Translations under genes and position numbers: made by a program
Assembly: GCA_900113995.1 (NCBI GenBank)
Contig: FORK01000001.1
Span: 1 to 64,000 of the forward strand
DNA from: Ruminococcaceae bacterium D5
GTDB lineage: Bacteria > Bacillota > Clostridia > Oscillospirales > Ruminococcaceae
Direction: 5' to 3'
DNA: 64,000 nt
The notes under the pieces: generated by a model
Told to the model about the DNA's origin: nothing
The model's input: the letters and a program-made list of their open reading frames with translations, nothing else
Database searches by the model: none
Part shown: positions 52,624 to 60,680 of the stretch, one piece after another
How the letters are laid out: the number at the start of each line of letters is the position of its first letter
Numbering within the stretch: the stretch's first letter is position 1

Positions 52624-53817
52624 ATGGCAAGAGTTTATGAGCCCGGCCTGCGGCTGCGCAGCCTGGTGATTTTCCGTAATTTGCTGGAAGACCCGGTCAT
52701 CGCGGCGCTTCAGGATCTTTTTGACGAGCATGGGGATATCCCCACCCGCGTCCGGCGCTATGCGAAGTTTGCCGCCGCCCTTTATGAGCATGGCGATAAC
52801 CTCTCGGATTATATCCTTTCCGCAGTCCTCTGCGACGAAAACCCGGTCATGGCGGCGCTGGCTCTCAACCGGCCGATCTCCCCCTGCTTTGAGGAGGCGT
52901 TCCGGCAGGAGCTCAAGCTTCTGGAGCAGATCAGCCAAATCACCAGCGAGGACATGAAGGATCTCGTCGGCTACAAGGGCTTCCTGCCGTCCTATGAGAT
53001 TACCGGGTACGATTTCCGCAAATGCTACGGCGACCGGCTGGTGGAAATTTCCCGCTACGGATACGGGATCTTTGTCCGCCACCGGATGTTCCTCTTCGAG
53101 AACCATCAGCTGATCCCGGTGCTGAACCCCGATCCGATCACCCTGAGCTGCCTGCCCGGCTACGAGCAGCAGCGCCGCCAGGTGCTCGACAACACTGCGG
53201 CTCTGCTCGAGGGCCGTCCCGCCGCCAACGTCCTGCTTTACGGCGACAGCGGAACCGGAAAATCATCGACCGTCAAGGCGGTGGTCAACGAGCTTTTTGA
53301 CCGCGGCCTGCGCCTGATCGAGCTGAAAAAGAGCCAGATCGTCGAGATTCCCGCGCTGCTTGACCGCCTGAGTGTCAATCCGCTGCACTTCATCCTCTTC
53401 ATCGACGACCTCTCCTTCAGCCGCGATGACGACAGCTATGCCACCCTCAAGGCGGTGCTCGAGGGATCGGTTTCCTCCAAGACCGGCAATGTGGCGATCT
53501 ATGCCACCAGCAACCGCCGCCATCTCGTCAAGGAAAGCTTTGCCGACCGGGATGGGGACGATCTCCACTATAACGACACCATCGCCGAGCTGACCAGCCT
53601 TTCCGACCGTTTCGGCCTTACCATCACCTTCGAGAAGCCCGACAAGGAGAAGTATATCGGCATCGTCGGCCAGCTTGCCGACCTGCATGAGATTTCGATG
53701 CCGCGGGAGGAGCTTTTCGCCCGGGCAGAGGCCTTTGCGCTCCACCGTTCAGGGCGTTCTCCGCGTGTGGCCAAGCAGTTCATCGAATCGCTCCTCGCAA
53801 ACGGCGAAATGAATTGA
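52624..53817 (+). CDS. DUF815-family AAA ATPase
   Basis: A 397-residue ATPase. An N-terminal helical region (1-185) is followed by an AAA core with Walker A LLYGDSGTGKSST, Walker B HFILFIDDLSF and sensor 1 YATSNRRHL. The C-terminal VAKQFIESLL fits DUF815 proteins, which are predicted AAA ATPases of unknown role. The ATG at 52624 has GAAAGGTGG upstream; a GTG 12 bases earlier overlaps that site. Monocistronic, followed by a new promoter. Confidence 0.85.
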   Translation: MARVYEPGLRLRSLVIFRNLLEDPVIAALQDLFDEHGDIPTRVRRYAKFAAALYEHGDNLSDYILSAVLCDENPVMAALALNRPISPCFEEAFRQELKLLEQISQITSEDMKDLVGYKGFLPSYEITGYDFRKCYGDRLVEISRYGYGIFVRHRMFLFENHQLIPVLNPDPITLSCLPGYEQQRRQVLDNTAALLEGRPAANVLLYGDSGTGKSSTVKAVVNELFDRGLRLIELKKSQIVEIPALLDRLSVNPLHFILFIDDLSFSRDDDSYATLKAVLEGSVSSKTGNVAIYATSNRRHLVKESFADRDGDDLHYNDTIAELTSLSDRFGLTITFEKPDKEKYIGIVGQLADLHEISMPREELFARAEAFALHRSGRSPRVAKQFIESLLANGEMN

Positions 53818-53827
53818 TACAAAGGGG

Positions 53828-53856
53828 TTGACATTTTTCAAATCCCGGCCTATAAT
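53828..53856 (+). promoter_or_regulatory. Promoter of the Ile T-box/ilvN transcript
   Basis: Consensus TTGACA, a 17-bp spacer, consensus TATAAT, directly after the DUF815 gene; start expected near 53863. Confidence 0.85.
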
Positions 53857-53879
53857 AGCAATATAATTAAACAGACCAC

Positions 53880-54168
53880 AAATGCGAAGAAGGGAACAGT
53901 ACCCGCGCAGTTGGCGTTTTCAGAGAGCTGTCGGTTGGTGTGAGACAGCGGCGCGTCCGCGGCGAAAATCGTCCCTGAGCAGGTGACCCAAAGGAAATCT
54001 TCCGAGTAGGCTCACACGGTTAACGTCCGTTATGACGTTCGGCATTCGGCTGCTGGCAGCCCGATGTTCGACCGAGGGGCCGTCTTTTCGGGCGGCAACA
54101 AGAGTGGTACCGCAGAGCGCATGACATGCCTTTGTCTCTTGAAGATCAGGAGACAAAGGCATTTTTTG
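53880..54168 (+). promoter_or_regulatory. T-box leader with Ile specifier
   Basis: A T-box riboswitch. AGTA of the Stem I S-turn is in GGGAACAGTACCC, GAA at 53964-53966 is followed after one base by specifier ATC (53968-53970), and the T-box AACAAGAGTGGTACCGCAGAG is at 54097-54117. A perfect terminator TGCCTTTGTCTC/GAGACAAAGGCA with T6 ends at 54168. The specifier frame matches that of the aspS leader (GAA-N-codon). Uncharged tRNA-Ile should allow read-through. Confidence 0.87.
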
Positions 54169-54201
54169 TTGGTCTGGAAAAGAAAAGGGGAGTATTTGAC
54201 G

Positions 54202-54711
54202 ATGAAAAACAACAAGGAACTGTTTCTGATGAGCCTGCTGGCCACCGATGCGGCCGACGCCCTTTCTCGCTTCTGCGGTATTTTGGGACGCTGGGGATGC
54301 TCTCTTGAGGGCATGAATCTGACCCGCGACTGGTCGGGTGATGCACGCCTGACCGCTGTGGTGGGCGGCGACGCCCATCAGCTCGACCGCATTGCACAGC
54401 AGGCCGCCAAGCTCTGCACGGTTCGTTCTGCCGCTTTGCTTTCCCCCCGCCCGCTCGGAGAGGATGAAACGCTGCACCTGTCGTTGCGCGCCGGTTCGCT
54501 GACCCACGCCGAGGCGAGCCATCTCTGCGCCGCCCACGGCGCAATGATCTGCGGGCGCACCGACAGCGCCCTGCGCATTGAGATGACCGGAGATCCCGCG
54601 GCCCTCGCCGGATTCCTCAGCGCCGCCGCTCCCTACGGGGTGCTGTCGGCTGAAGTGAGCAACGTTTCCACCTTCCCGATGGAGGAAGAGCTGCTTCGCG
54701 CGGCCTATTGA
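54202..54711 (+). CDS. Acetolactate synthase small-subunit-like protein (IlvN-like)
   Basis: A 169-residue protein laid out like IlvN. Residues 1-75 form an ACT domain (FLMSLLATDAADALSRFCGI; WGCSLEGMNLTRD), and residues 85-165 resemble the ALS small-subunit C-terminal domain (LRIEMTGDPAALAGFL, then PYGVLSAEV). IlvN binds branched-chain amino acids and controls acetohydroxyacid synthase. The sequence is divergent, and no catalytic ilvB is adjacent. The Ile-specific T-box upstream independently supports a branched-chain role. AAGGGGAG precedes the ATG. Confidence 0.75.
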   Translation: MKNNKELFLMSLLATDAADALSRFCGILGRWGCSLEGMNLTRDWSGDARLTAVVGGDAHQLDRIAQQAAKLCTVRSAALLSPRPLGEDETLHLSLRAGSLTHAEASHLCAAHGAMICGRTDSALRIEMTGDPAALAGFLSAAAPYGVLSAEVSNVSTFPMEEELLRAAY

Positions 54712-54821
54712 TTTCCGCCCCGCTTGACTTCCGCTTTCCCGGACGGTAAAATGGGGGCAGTCTGCTCAAATTCTGCGGGAACGGGTCCTGTGACCGGCTC
54801 CCGCCGCCGGAGGAAGCTTCC

Positions 54822-55310
54822 ATGCGAATCGTTGTTGTCTCGGATACCCACCGGGACTTTGACCGCCTTTACCGTCTCGCCCTCGTTGAAAAGGGCCGGA
54901 CCGATCTTTTTGTCCACCTCGGAGACGGGGAGCAGGAGCTTGACGACCTGCGCGCGGCCTTTCCCGGACTGGCCCTGCTCTCGGTCCGGGGCAACTGCGA
55001 CCTTTTTTCCATGGCTCCCGACCATCTGCTCTTCGAGGAGGGCGGAATCCGGCTCTTTGCCTGCCACGGGCACAGCTTTTCGGTACGGTACAGTCTCGAC
55101 GGTATCCGCTCGTTTGCCCGCTCCAACGGGGCCAGGGTTGCCCTGTTCGGCCACACCCACCGGCGCTGCTGCCTCAATGAGGGAACTCTGACCCTTATGA
55201 ATCCGGGTAGCCTTTCCGAACCGCGCGACGGAATTTTCAACAGCTACGGCGTAATAGAAATCGTCAACGGCCAGCCCTTCTGCCATCTCGAACAGCTGGC
55301 GGCGGATTAG
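54822..55310 (+). CDS. YfcE/MJ0936-type metallophosphoesterase
   Basis: A 162-residue calcineurin-like phosphoesterase with DTHRD (motif 1), HLGDGEQE (2), GNCD (3), CHGH (4) and GHTHR (5), the dinuclear-metal ligands of this family. MJ0936/YfcE proteins hydrolyse phosphodiesters in vitro; the physiological substrate is unknown. In Clostridia it often sits near rph/rdgB, not seen here. GGAGGAAGC precedes the ATG. Confidence 0.9.
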   Translation: MRIVVVSDTHRDFDRLYRLALVEKGRTDLFVHLGDGEQELDDLRAAFPGLALLSVRGNCDLFSMAPDHLLFEEGGIRLFACHGHSFSVRYSLDGIRSFARSNGARVALFGHTHRRCCLNEGTLTLMNPGSLSEPRDGIFNSYGVIEIVNGQPFCHLEQLAAD

Positions 55311-55384
55311 AAGAATTCTGGGGATTTTTCCGTAAAATCTTTGATTTTCTCCTTTTTGCTCGGATTATATTCCGCGTTCTCCGC

Positions 55385-55413
55385 TTGACAAATTTTTCTT
55401 TTGTTTGTATGAT
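55385..55413 (+). promoter_or_regulatory. Promoter of the riboflavin operon
   Basis: TTGACA, a 17-bp spacer, TATGAT, about 20 bases before the FMN riboswitch. Confidence 0.8.
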
Positions 55414-55432
55414 AGAGGACAAAATTGAACAG

Positions 55433-55619
55433 CATCTTCGGGGCAGGGTGAAATTCCCGATCGGTGGTACAGCCCACGAGCCGCAAGGCAGATCCGGTGT
55501 GATTCCGGGGCCGACAGTTACAGTCTGGATGATAAGAAGATTGCAGAGCCTGCGCATCAGCGGATGCGGGCGTTTGTTTGCAATGCTCCGAAATGAAAAA
55601 TTCATTTCGGAGCATTTTT
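55433..55619 (+). promoter_or_regulatory. FMN riboswitch (RFN element) with terminator
   Basis: The aptamer spans 55433-55545 and has the conserved blocks CTTCGGGGCAGGGTGAAATT, CCGATCGGTGGTACAGCCCACGAGCC split across junctions, CCGGTGTGATTCCGGGGCCG and ACAGT...CTGGATG. The expression platform is a 13-bp terminator TGCTCCGAAATGA/TCATTTCGGAGCA plus T5 (55584-55619). FMN binding should stop transcription before ribD. Confidence 0.95.
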
Positions 55620-55708
55620 GCGGACGGCACCCGCAGCGGCTGTATCGTGCACCGCCCGCCGGAAATTTTCTGCCGGTCAGTGCGCTTGTGCGCACTGCTT
55701 CTCCGATA

Positions 55709-55739
55709 AAGCCCCGAACTGCCTGTTCGGGGCTTTTTA
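55709..55739 (+). terminator. Second terminator hairpin just upstream of ribD
   Basis: AGCCCCGAAC pairs with GTTCGGGGCT around a 5-nt loop, then T5, ending 19 bases before the ribD start. It lies downstream of the riboswitch terminator, so even the ON transcript meets an intrinsic terminator. Confidence 0.75.
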
Positions 55740-55757
55740 TATCAGGAGGTGTTTTGA

Positions 55758-56867
55758 ATGGAGGACGAAAAGTGGATGCGGCGGGCGCTTCATCTGGCAG
55801 AACGGGGCATCGGACAGGTCAATCCCAATCCGCTGGTCGGAGCAGTCATCGTCCGGGACGGCCGGACGCTGGGAGAAGGCTGGCACGAACGGTACGGCGG
55901 GCCACACGCAGAGCGAAACGCGCTTGGGCACTGCGCCGGCTCCCCTGAGGGAGCGACGCTCTATGTCAACCTCGAGCCCTGCTGCCACACCGGCAGAAAT
56001 CCTCCCTGCACCGACGCGATTCTCGAAAGCGGAATCCGCCGGGTCGTCGTCGGCTCCCTCGACCCGAATCCGCTGGTGGCCGGCCGCGGAATCTCCCTTC
56101 TGCGGGAAAAGGGAATCGAGGTCGTGATCGGAATTCTCAAAGAAGAAAGTGATGCAATCAACGCGCCGTTCTTCCATTATATCCGCACCGGAACGCCCTA
56201 TGTCGTACTCAAGTATGCGATGACTCTCGATGGAAAAATCGCCTCCCGGACCGGCGCTTCCCGTTGGATTACCGGGGAGGCGGCGCGGGAACGGGTGCAT
56301 CAGGACCGCGGCCGTTACGCGGCGGTGATGGTGGGGATCGGGACAGTGCTGGCGGACGATCCTCTGCTCACCTGCCGGATTGAGGGCGGGCGCAGCCCCC
56401 TGCGGATTATCTGCGACAGCGGTCTGAAAACCCCGCTGGACAGCCGGATCGTCCGCACCGCCCGGGAGGTCCCCACCCTGATCGCGACCTGCGCGGGAGA
56501 GCCTGCTCAGCTTTCCCCCTACCGGAAAGCCGGCTGCGAAACGCTGACCCTGCCGCGGGGAACGGATGGGCGCCTCTCTCTTCCCGATCTGACGGCCGCG
56601 CTCGGGCAACTCGGAATTGACAGCATTCTGCTGGAGGGGGGTGCGGCGCTGCACGGCGCGATGCTTGACGCGCATCTGGTCCAGCGGATTCAATGTTATC
56701 TGGCGCCGAAGCTCTTCGGCGGAACGGCCGCTCCCTCTCCGGTCGGCGGACAGGGCGTCGAAAGCCCGGCGGAGGCATTTCGGCTCCTGCGCCGGACGAT
56801 CACTCCTCTCGGGGAGGATCTGCTGATTGAAGGGGAGGTGTGCGGCAATGTTTACGGGAATTGTTGA
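55758..56867 (+). CDS. ribD: Bifunctional riboflavin deaminase/reductase RibD
   Basis: A 369-residue fusion. The N-terminal pyrimidine deaminase (1-145) has zinc motif GPHAERNAL and PCCHTGRNPPC; the C-terminal reductase (150-365) has YVVLKYAMTLDGKIA and SILLEGGAALHGA. It performs the second and third steps from GTP to 5-amino-6-ribitylamino-pyrimidinedione phosphate. AGGAGGTG precedes the ATG. It overlaps ribE by 20 bases. Confidence 0.95.
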   Translation: MEDEKWMRRALHLAERGIGQVNPNPLVGAVIVRDGRTLGEGWHERYGGPHAERNALGHCAGSPEGATLYVNLEPCCHTGRNPPCTDAILESGIRRVVVGSLDPNPLVAGRGISLLREKGIEVVIGILKEESDAINAPFFHYIRTGTPYVVLKYAMTLDGKIASRTGASRWITGEAARERVHQDRGRYAAVMVGIGTVLADDPLLTCRIEGGRSPLRIICDSGLKTPLDSRIVRTAREVPTLIATCAGEPAQLSPYRKAGCETLTLPRGTDGRLSLPDLTAALGQLGIDSILLEGGAALHGAMLDAHLVQRIQCYLAPKLFGGTAAPSPVGGQGVESPAEAFRLLRRTITPLGEDLLIEGEVCGNVYGNC

Positions 56868-57498
56868 GGAAACCGGCATCCTGCGCTCACTGCGCCCTGC
56901 TCCCGGCGGCGGAGGGATCCTCACGGCCCGCTGCCGCGCGGTGCTCGACGCGAGCCGCATCGGGGACAGCATCGCGGTCAACGGCGTCTGCCTCACCGTC
57001 TCATTCCTGGCAGAGGACGGCTTTTCCGCCGATGTGATGCCCGAGACGCTGCGCCGCTCCAATCTGGGTCTGCTTTCCCCCGGCGCGCGGCTGAATCTCG
57101 AACGCGCGATGCCTGCGGACGGCCGCTTCGGCGGCCATCTTGTCACCGGACACATCGACGGAAGAGGCAGCATCCGCTCGGTCTCCCGCGAGGGAAACGC
57201 CGTCTGGTACACAATCGGCTGCTGCCCCGAAATCCTGCGCTTGATCGTACCCAAGGGCTCGGTCGCCGTCGACGGCATCAGCCTGACGGTGGCCGATACA
57301 GGGCCCGGCTTCTTCAGGGTGTCGGTAATTCCGCACACCGCCGCCCTGACCAGCCTCGGCGGACGAAGGCCGGGAGATACAGTCAACCTTGAAAACGACT
57401 GTATCGGCCGCTATGTAGAACGCCTGCTGCAAGCCGGTACAGGTCAAAAGCCAGCCGGCGCCCTGACGGCGGAGGCCCTCTCCGCACTGGGCTTCTGA
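56848..57498 (+). CDS. ribE: Riboflavin synthase alpha chain
   Basis: A 216-residue riboflavin synthase with two lumazine-binding repeats: FTGIVEETG...NGVCLTV, and GHLVTGHIDGRGSI...VDGISLTVADTG. It dismutates two 6,7-dimethyl-8-ribityllumazine molecules into riboflavin. The ATG at 56848 has GGGGAGGTG upstream and lies within the end of ribD, implying coupling. Confidence 0.95.
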   Translation: MFTGIVEETGILRSLRPAPGGGGILTARCRAVLDASRIGDSIAVNGVCLTVSFLAEDGFSADVMPETLRRSNLGLLSPGARLNLERAMPADGRFGGHLVTGHIDGRGSIRSVSREGNAVWYTIGCCPEILRLIVPKGSVAVDGISLTVADTGPGFFRVSVIPHTAALTSLGGRRPGDTVNLENDCIGRYVERLLQAGTGQKPAGALTAEALSALGF

Positions 57499-57572
57499 AG
57501 CGCCGGTAAATTACGGCGGCGGCTTCAGAGGAGCGCCGTTTGATTCCATAATCGAAAAGGAGAAAGCAAATC

Positions 57573-58775
57573 ATGCCATACAACACCATCGACGAAGCAT
57601 TGGAAGCTCTTCGTGCAGGCGAGCTGGTTCTTGTGACCGACGACCCCGACCGGGAAAACGAGGGGGATTTGATCTGCGCCGCCGAATTCGCCGATACCGA
57701 ACGGGTCAATTTCATGGCAACCCACGCCAAGGGGCTGATCTGTATGCCGATGAGCGAGGCGATCTGCCGCCGGCTCGCCCTGCCGCAGATGGTGCCGGAA
57801 AACACCGACAACCATCAGACGGCCTTCACCGTCTCAATCGACCATATTTCCACAACAACCGGCATCTCTGCCGGAGAGCGCAGCGTCACCGCCCTGCGCT
57901 GCGCAGACCCCGGCGCCCGGCCGGAGGAGTTTCGCCGCCCGGGGCACATGTTTCCGCTGCTCGCCCGCAGAAACGGCGTTCTGGAACGCGCCGGCCACAC
58001 TGAGGCCACCGTCGATCTGCTGCGGCTGGCCGGCCTTGAGGAATGCGGCCTCTGCTGTGAAATCATGCGGCAGGACGGCGGAATGATGCGCACCACCGAG
58101 CTTCTGGAATTTGCGGAGCACTGGGGTCTGCGGATGATTACCATCCGCGGCCTGCAGGAGTACCGCAAGCGCCGGGACAAGCTGGTGGAACGGGTGGCCG
58201 ACGCAGCGCTTCCGACCAGATACGGCAGCTTCCGGGCAGTCGGCTTCATCAACCGGCTCAACGGAGAGCATCATGTCGCGCTGGTCAAGGGAGAGATTGG
58301 GAACGGGGAGAACCTTCTCTGCCGGGTTCACTCCGAATGCCTGACCGGAGACGCTTTCGGCTCAATCCGCTGCGACTGCGGCGGGCAGCTTGCCGCGGCC
58401 ATGGCGCAGATTGAACGGGAGGGACGGGGCATCCTGCTCTATCTCCGGCAGGAAGGGCGCGGCATCGGTTTGATCAACAAGCTGCGCGCCTACGAGCTGC
58501 AGGACCGTGGGATGGACACGCTGGAGGCCAATCTCGCGCTGGGCTTCGGCGGGGATGAGCGGGAATATTACATCGGCGCGCAGATTCTGCGTGAGCTTGG
58601 TGCAAAAACACTGCGGCTGCTGACCAACAACCCTCAAAAGATTTATGATCTCTCGCACTTCGGAATGGAAATTACGCAGCGGGTGCCGATCGAGATGCCC
58701 GCCACCGAACAGAACCTTTTCTATCTGCAAACCAAACAGCACAAAATGGGTCATCTGCTGCATTATGGAGACTGA
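57573..58775 (+). CDS. ribBA: 3,4-dihydroxybutanone-4-phosphate synthase / GTP cyclohydrolase II
   Basis: A 400-residue bifunctional enzyme. RibB part (1-200): [16 protein letters not shown] acidic loop and GHTEATVDL. RibA part (205-400): zinc ligands in [18 protein letters not shown], and RQEGRGIGL and TNNPQKI. It supplies both precursors of lumazine, from ribulose-5-phosphate and from GTP. AAAAGGAGAAAG precedes the ATG. Confidence 0.96.
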   Translation: MPYNTIDEALEALRAGELVLVTDDPDRENEGDLICAAEFADTERVNFMATHAKGLICMPMSEAICRRLALPQMVPENTDNHQTAFTVSIDHISTTTGISAGERSVTALRCADPGARPEEFRRPGHMFPLLARRNGVLERAGHTEATVDLLRLAGLEECGLCCEIMRQDGGMMRTTELLEFAEHWGLRMITIRGLQEYRKRRDKLVERVADAALPTRYGSFRAVGFINRLNGEHHVALVKGEIGNGENLLCRVHSECLTGDAFGSIRCDCGGQLAAAMAQIEREGRGILLYLRQEGRGIGLINKLRAYELQDRGMDTLEANLALGFGGDEREYYIGAQILRELGAKTLRLLTNNPQKIYDLSHFGMEITQRVPIEMPATEQNLFYLQTKQHKMGHLLHYGD

Positions 58776-58828
58776 AGCCCGGTTGTGTTTCCCCGATTAA
58801 AAACTCAAGCTGGAAGGAGCGTCCCCCT

Positions 58829-59296
58829 ATGAACCGTCTGGAAGGATCTCTCATCGCAAATGGACTGAAAATTGCCATCGTTGCCTCCCGCTTCAATGAA
58901 TTCATCACCTCCCGCCTGCTCGGCGGCGCGCTCGACGGATTGCGCCGCCACGGTGCAGACGAGGACCTGATTGACGTCGCGTGGGTGCCCGGCGCGTTTG
59001 AAATTCCGCTTGCCGCCTCCAAGCTCGCCAAGAGCGGCCGCTACGACGCGGTCATCTGTCTGGGTGCGGTCATCCGCGGAAGCACCTCACACTATGACTA
59101 TGTGTGCAGCGAGGTTTCAAAGGGCATCGCCGCGGCCGCGCTCGACAGCGGAATCCCGGTGCTTTTTGGCGTCCTGACCTGTGACACTCTGGAGCAGGCG
59201 ATTGAGCGTGCCGGCAGCAAGGCCGGAAACAAGGGCTTCGAATGTGCCGAAGGCGCCATCGAGATGGCCAACCTGCTGCGTCAGTTCGCATCATAA
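58829..59296 (+). CDS. ribH: 6,7-dimethyl-8-ribityllumazine synthase
   Basis: A 155-residue lumazine synthase with substrate-binding motifs [16 protein letters not shown] and [14 protein letters not shown] (catalytic His), and a C-terminal [16 protein letters not shown]. It condenses the two RibBA/RibD products and assembles into icosahedral or pentameric particles. Last gene of the operon. GGAAGGAGCG precedes the ATG. Confidence 0.96.
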   Translation: MNRLEGSLIANGLKIAIVASRFNEFITSRLLGGALDGLRRHGADEDLIDVAWVPGAFEIPLAASKLAKSGRYDAVICLGAVIRGSTSHYDYVCSEVSKGIAAAALDSGIPVLFGVLTCDTLEQAIERAGSKAGNKGFECAEGAIEMANLLRQFAS

Positions 59297-59305
59297 GCTT
59301 CCAAC

Positions 59306-59348
59306 GGCGAGGGTCTCAAAATGCGGATCGCATTTTGAGACCCTCGCC
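59306..59348. terminator. Perfect 19-20 bp inverted repeat between convergent genes
   Basis: Arms GGCGAGGGTCTCAAAATGCG and its complement around a 3-nt loop, between ribH and the AI-2E transporter. It has no T-run outside the arms, so termination efficiency is uncertain. Confidence 0.6.
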
Positions 59349-59357
59349 GTACGTGAT

Positions 59358-60563
59358 TCAGGGTTCCGCCGTTTCATCCTCCGGGATGGGAGTCAGGTAA
59401 TCTCTGGTATCGACCGGCAGATGCTTGGATCTGAGCCGCTCGGTAATCGTTTCCTTGAGCAGCGCGTAAAAAACGCCGAAGGTCGGCACGCCAATGAACA
59501 TTCCCACCGGGCCGAACACCCCGCCGAAGAGCAGGATGGCAAAGACGACCCAGAAAGCCGAAAGACCGGTCGAATCCCCAAGGATCATCGGGCCGATGAT
59601 GTTGCCGTCAATCTGCTGGAGCACAAGGATAAAGACCAGAAAAATCAGCCCCTGCACCGGGGAGACAAAGGCGATCAGGAAAAAACCGGGAACCGCCCCG
59701 ATAAAGGGGCCGAAATAGGGCAGCACATTGGTAACACCGACGATAAAGCTGACCAGAACCACGTTGGGCATCTTCATGATGGAAAGGCCGATGAAGCAAA
59801 GAATGCCGATGATAATCGAATCGATAATCTTGCCGGTAATAAAGCGCCCGAACATCATGTGTGTGGTGCGGGTCACCGACATCAGGCGGCGCACCTTCTT
59901 CCGCGGCAGGAAGGCGCAAAGCAGTTTTCTGGCCTGGGCAATGAACGTCTCCTTGGCGAGCAGGAGATAGATCGATACGATTACAGCCACGCAGGCGGAG
60001 ATCAGACCCGATCCAAACTGCCACGCAAGGGAGAAAAGCATGGGCAGCCCCGCTGAAATCCAGGCGAAAAGCCGTTGGATGCTGTCCCCAATCATCAGGG
60101 TGATCTGATCAATATAATCCTGCGGAATCAGTCCCTCGGGAATATTGTCGATCATGTTATTCACAAACTGTTCGGCCGCGGCAACATAATTCTGGAGCTG
60201 TCCGGCCAGAGCCGCGGCATTGCTCGCCACCTGCGGCAGAATGATGACCAAAAAGGAAATCAGCACCGCGCTGGTAATCAGATAGGTCAGCAGCACCGAG
60301 AGGCCGCGCCGCAGCCGTCCCGGAATTCTTCGATAAAAGGCCGCTTTTTCCAGCAACTCTTCCATCCACATCATGACCGGGTTGAGCAGGTAGGCCAGCA
60401 CAAATCCATAAAGGATCGGACGGATCGGACGGATCACCCCCAACAGGCCGTTCCAAACCAGCCTGAAATTGCTCAGACCCCAATAGAAGCTGATCGCCAG
60501 CAGCAGGACGCCGAGCGCATAGGCCGATATGGTGTGATACTTGGGGTTGTGTTCAATCTTCAT
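59358..60563 (-). CDS. AI-2E family transporter (YtvI/PerM-like)
   Basis: A 401-residue membrane protein of the AI-2E/UPF0118 family. Eight TM segments include an N-terminal pair and the C-terminal block with FIVGVTNVLPYFGPFIGAVP, the family signature, and LQQIDGNIIGPMILG. Members are exporters of uncertain substrate, with some acting as Na+(Li+)/H+ antiporters. The ATG at 60563 has GGGAGGGC upstream; the frame is open further but without homology. Confidence 0.88.
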   Translation of the reverse strand: MKIEHNPKYHTISAYALGVLLLAISFYWGLSNFRLVWNGLLGVIRPIRPILYGFVLAYLLNPVMMWMEELLEKAAFYRRIPGRLRRGLSVLLTYLITSAVLISFLVIILPQVASNAAALAGQLQNYVAAAEQFVNNMIDNIPEGLIPQDYIDQITLMIGDSIQRLFAWISAGLPMLFSLAWQFGSGLISACVAVIVSIYLLLAKETFIAQARKLLCAFLPRKKVRRLMSVTRTTHMMFGRFITGKIIDSIIIGILCFIGLSIMKMPNVVLVSFIVGVTNVLPYFGPFIGAVPGFFLIAFVSPVQGLIFLVFILVLQQIDGNIIGPMILGDSTGLSAFWVVFAILLFGGVFGPVGMFIGVPTFGVFYALLKETITERLRSKHLPVDTRDYLTPIPEDETAEP

Positions 60564-60680
60564 AGAGCTGCCCTCCCGCAGGTTTTCCGCAGATGCGGAT
60601 TCTGCTTCTATCATAGCATACCATCCGCGGCAATGCCAGCCCCGGCAGACTGATCTTTGCATTTTCTTTCAGGCATTTGC

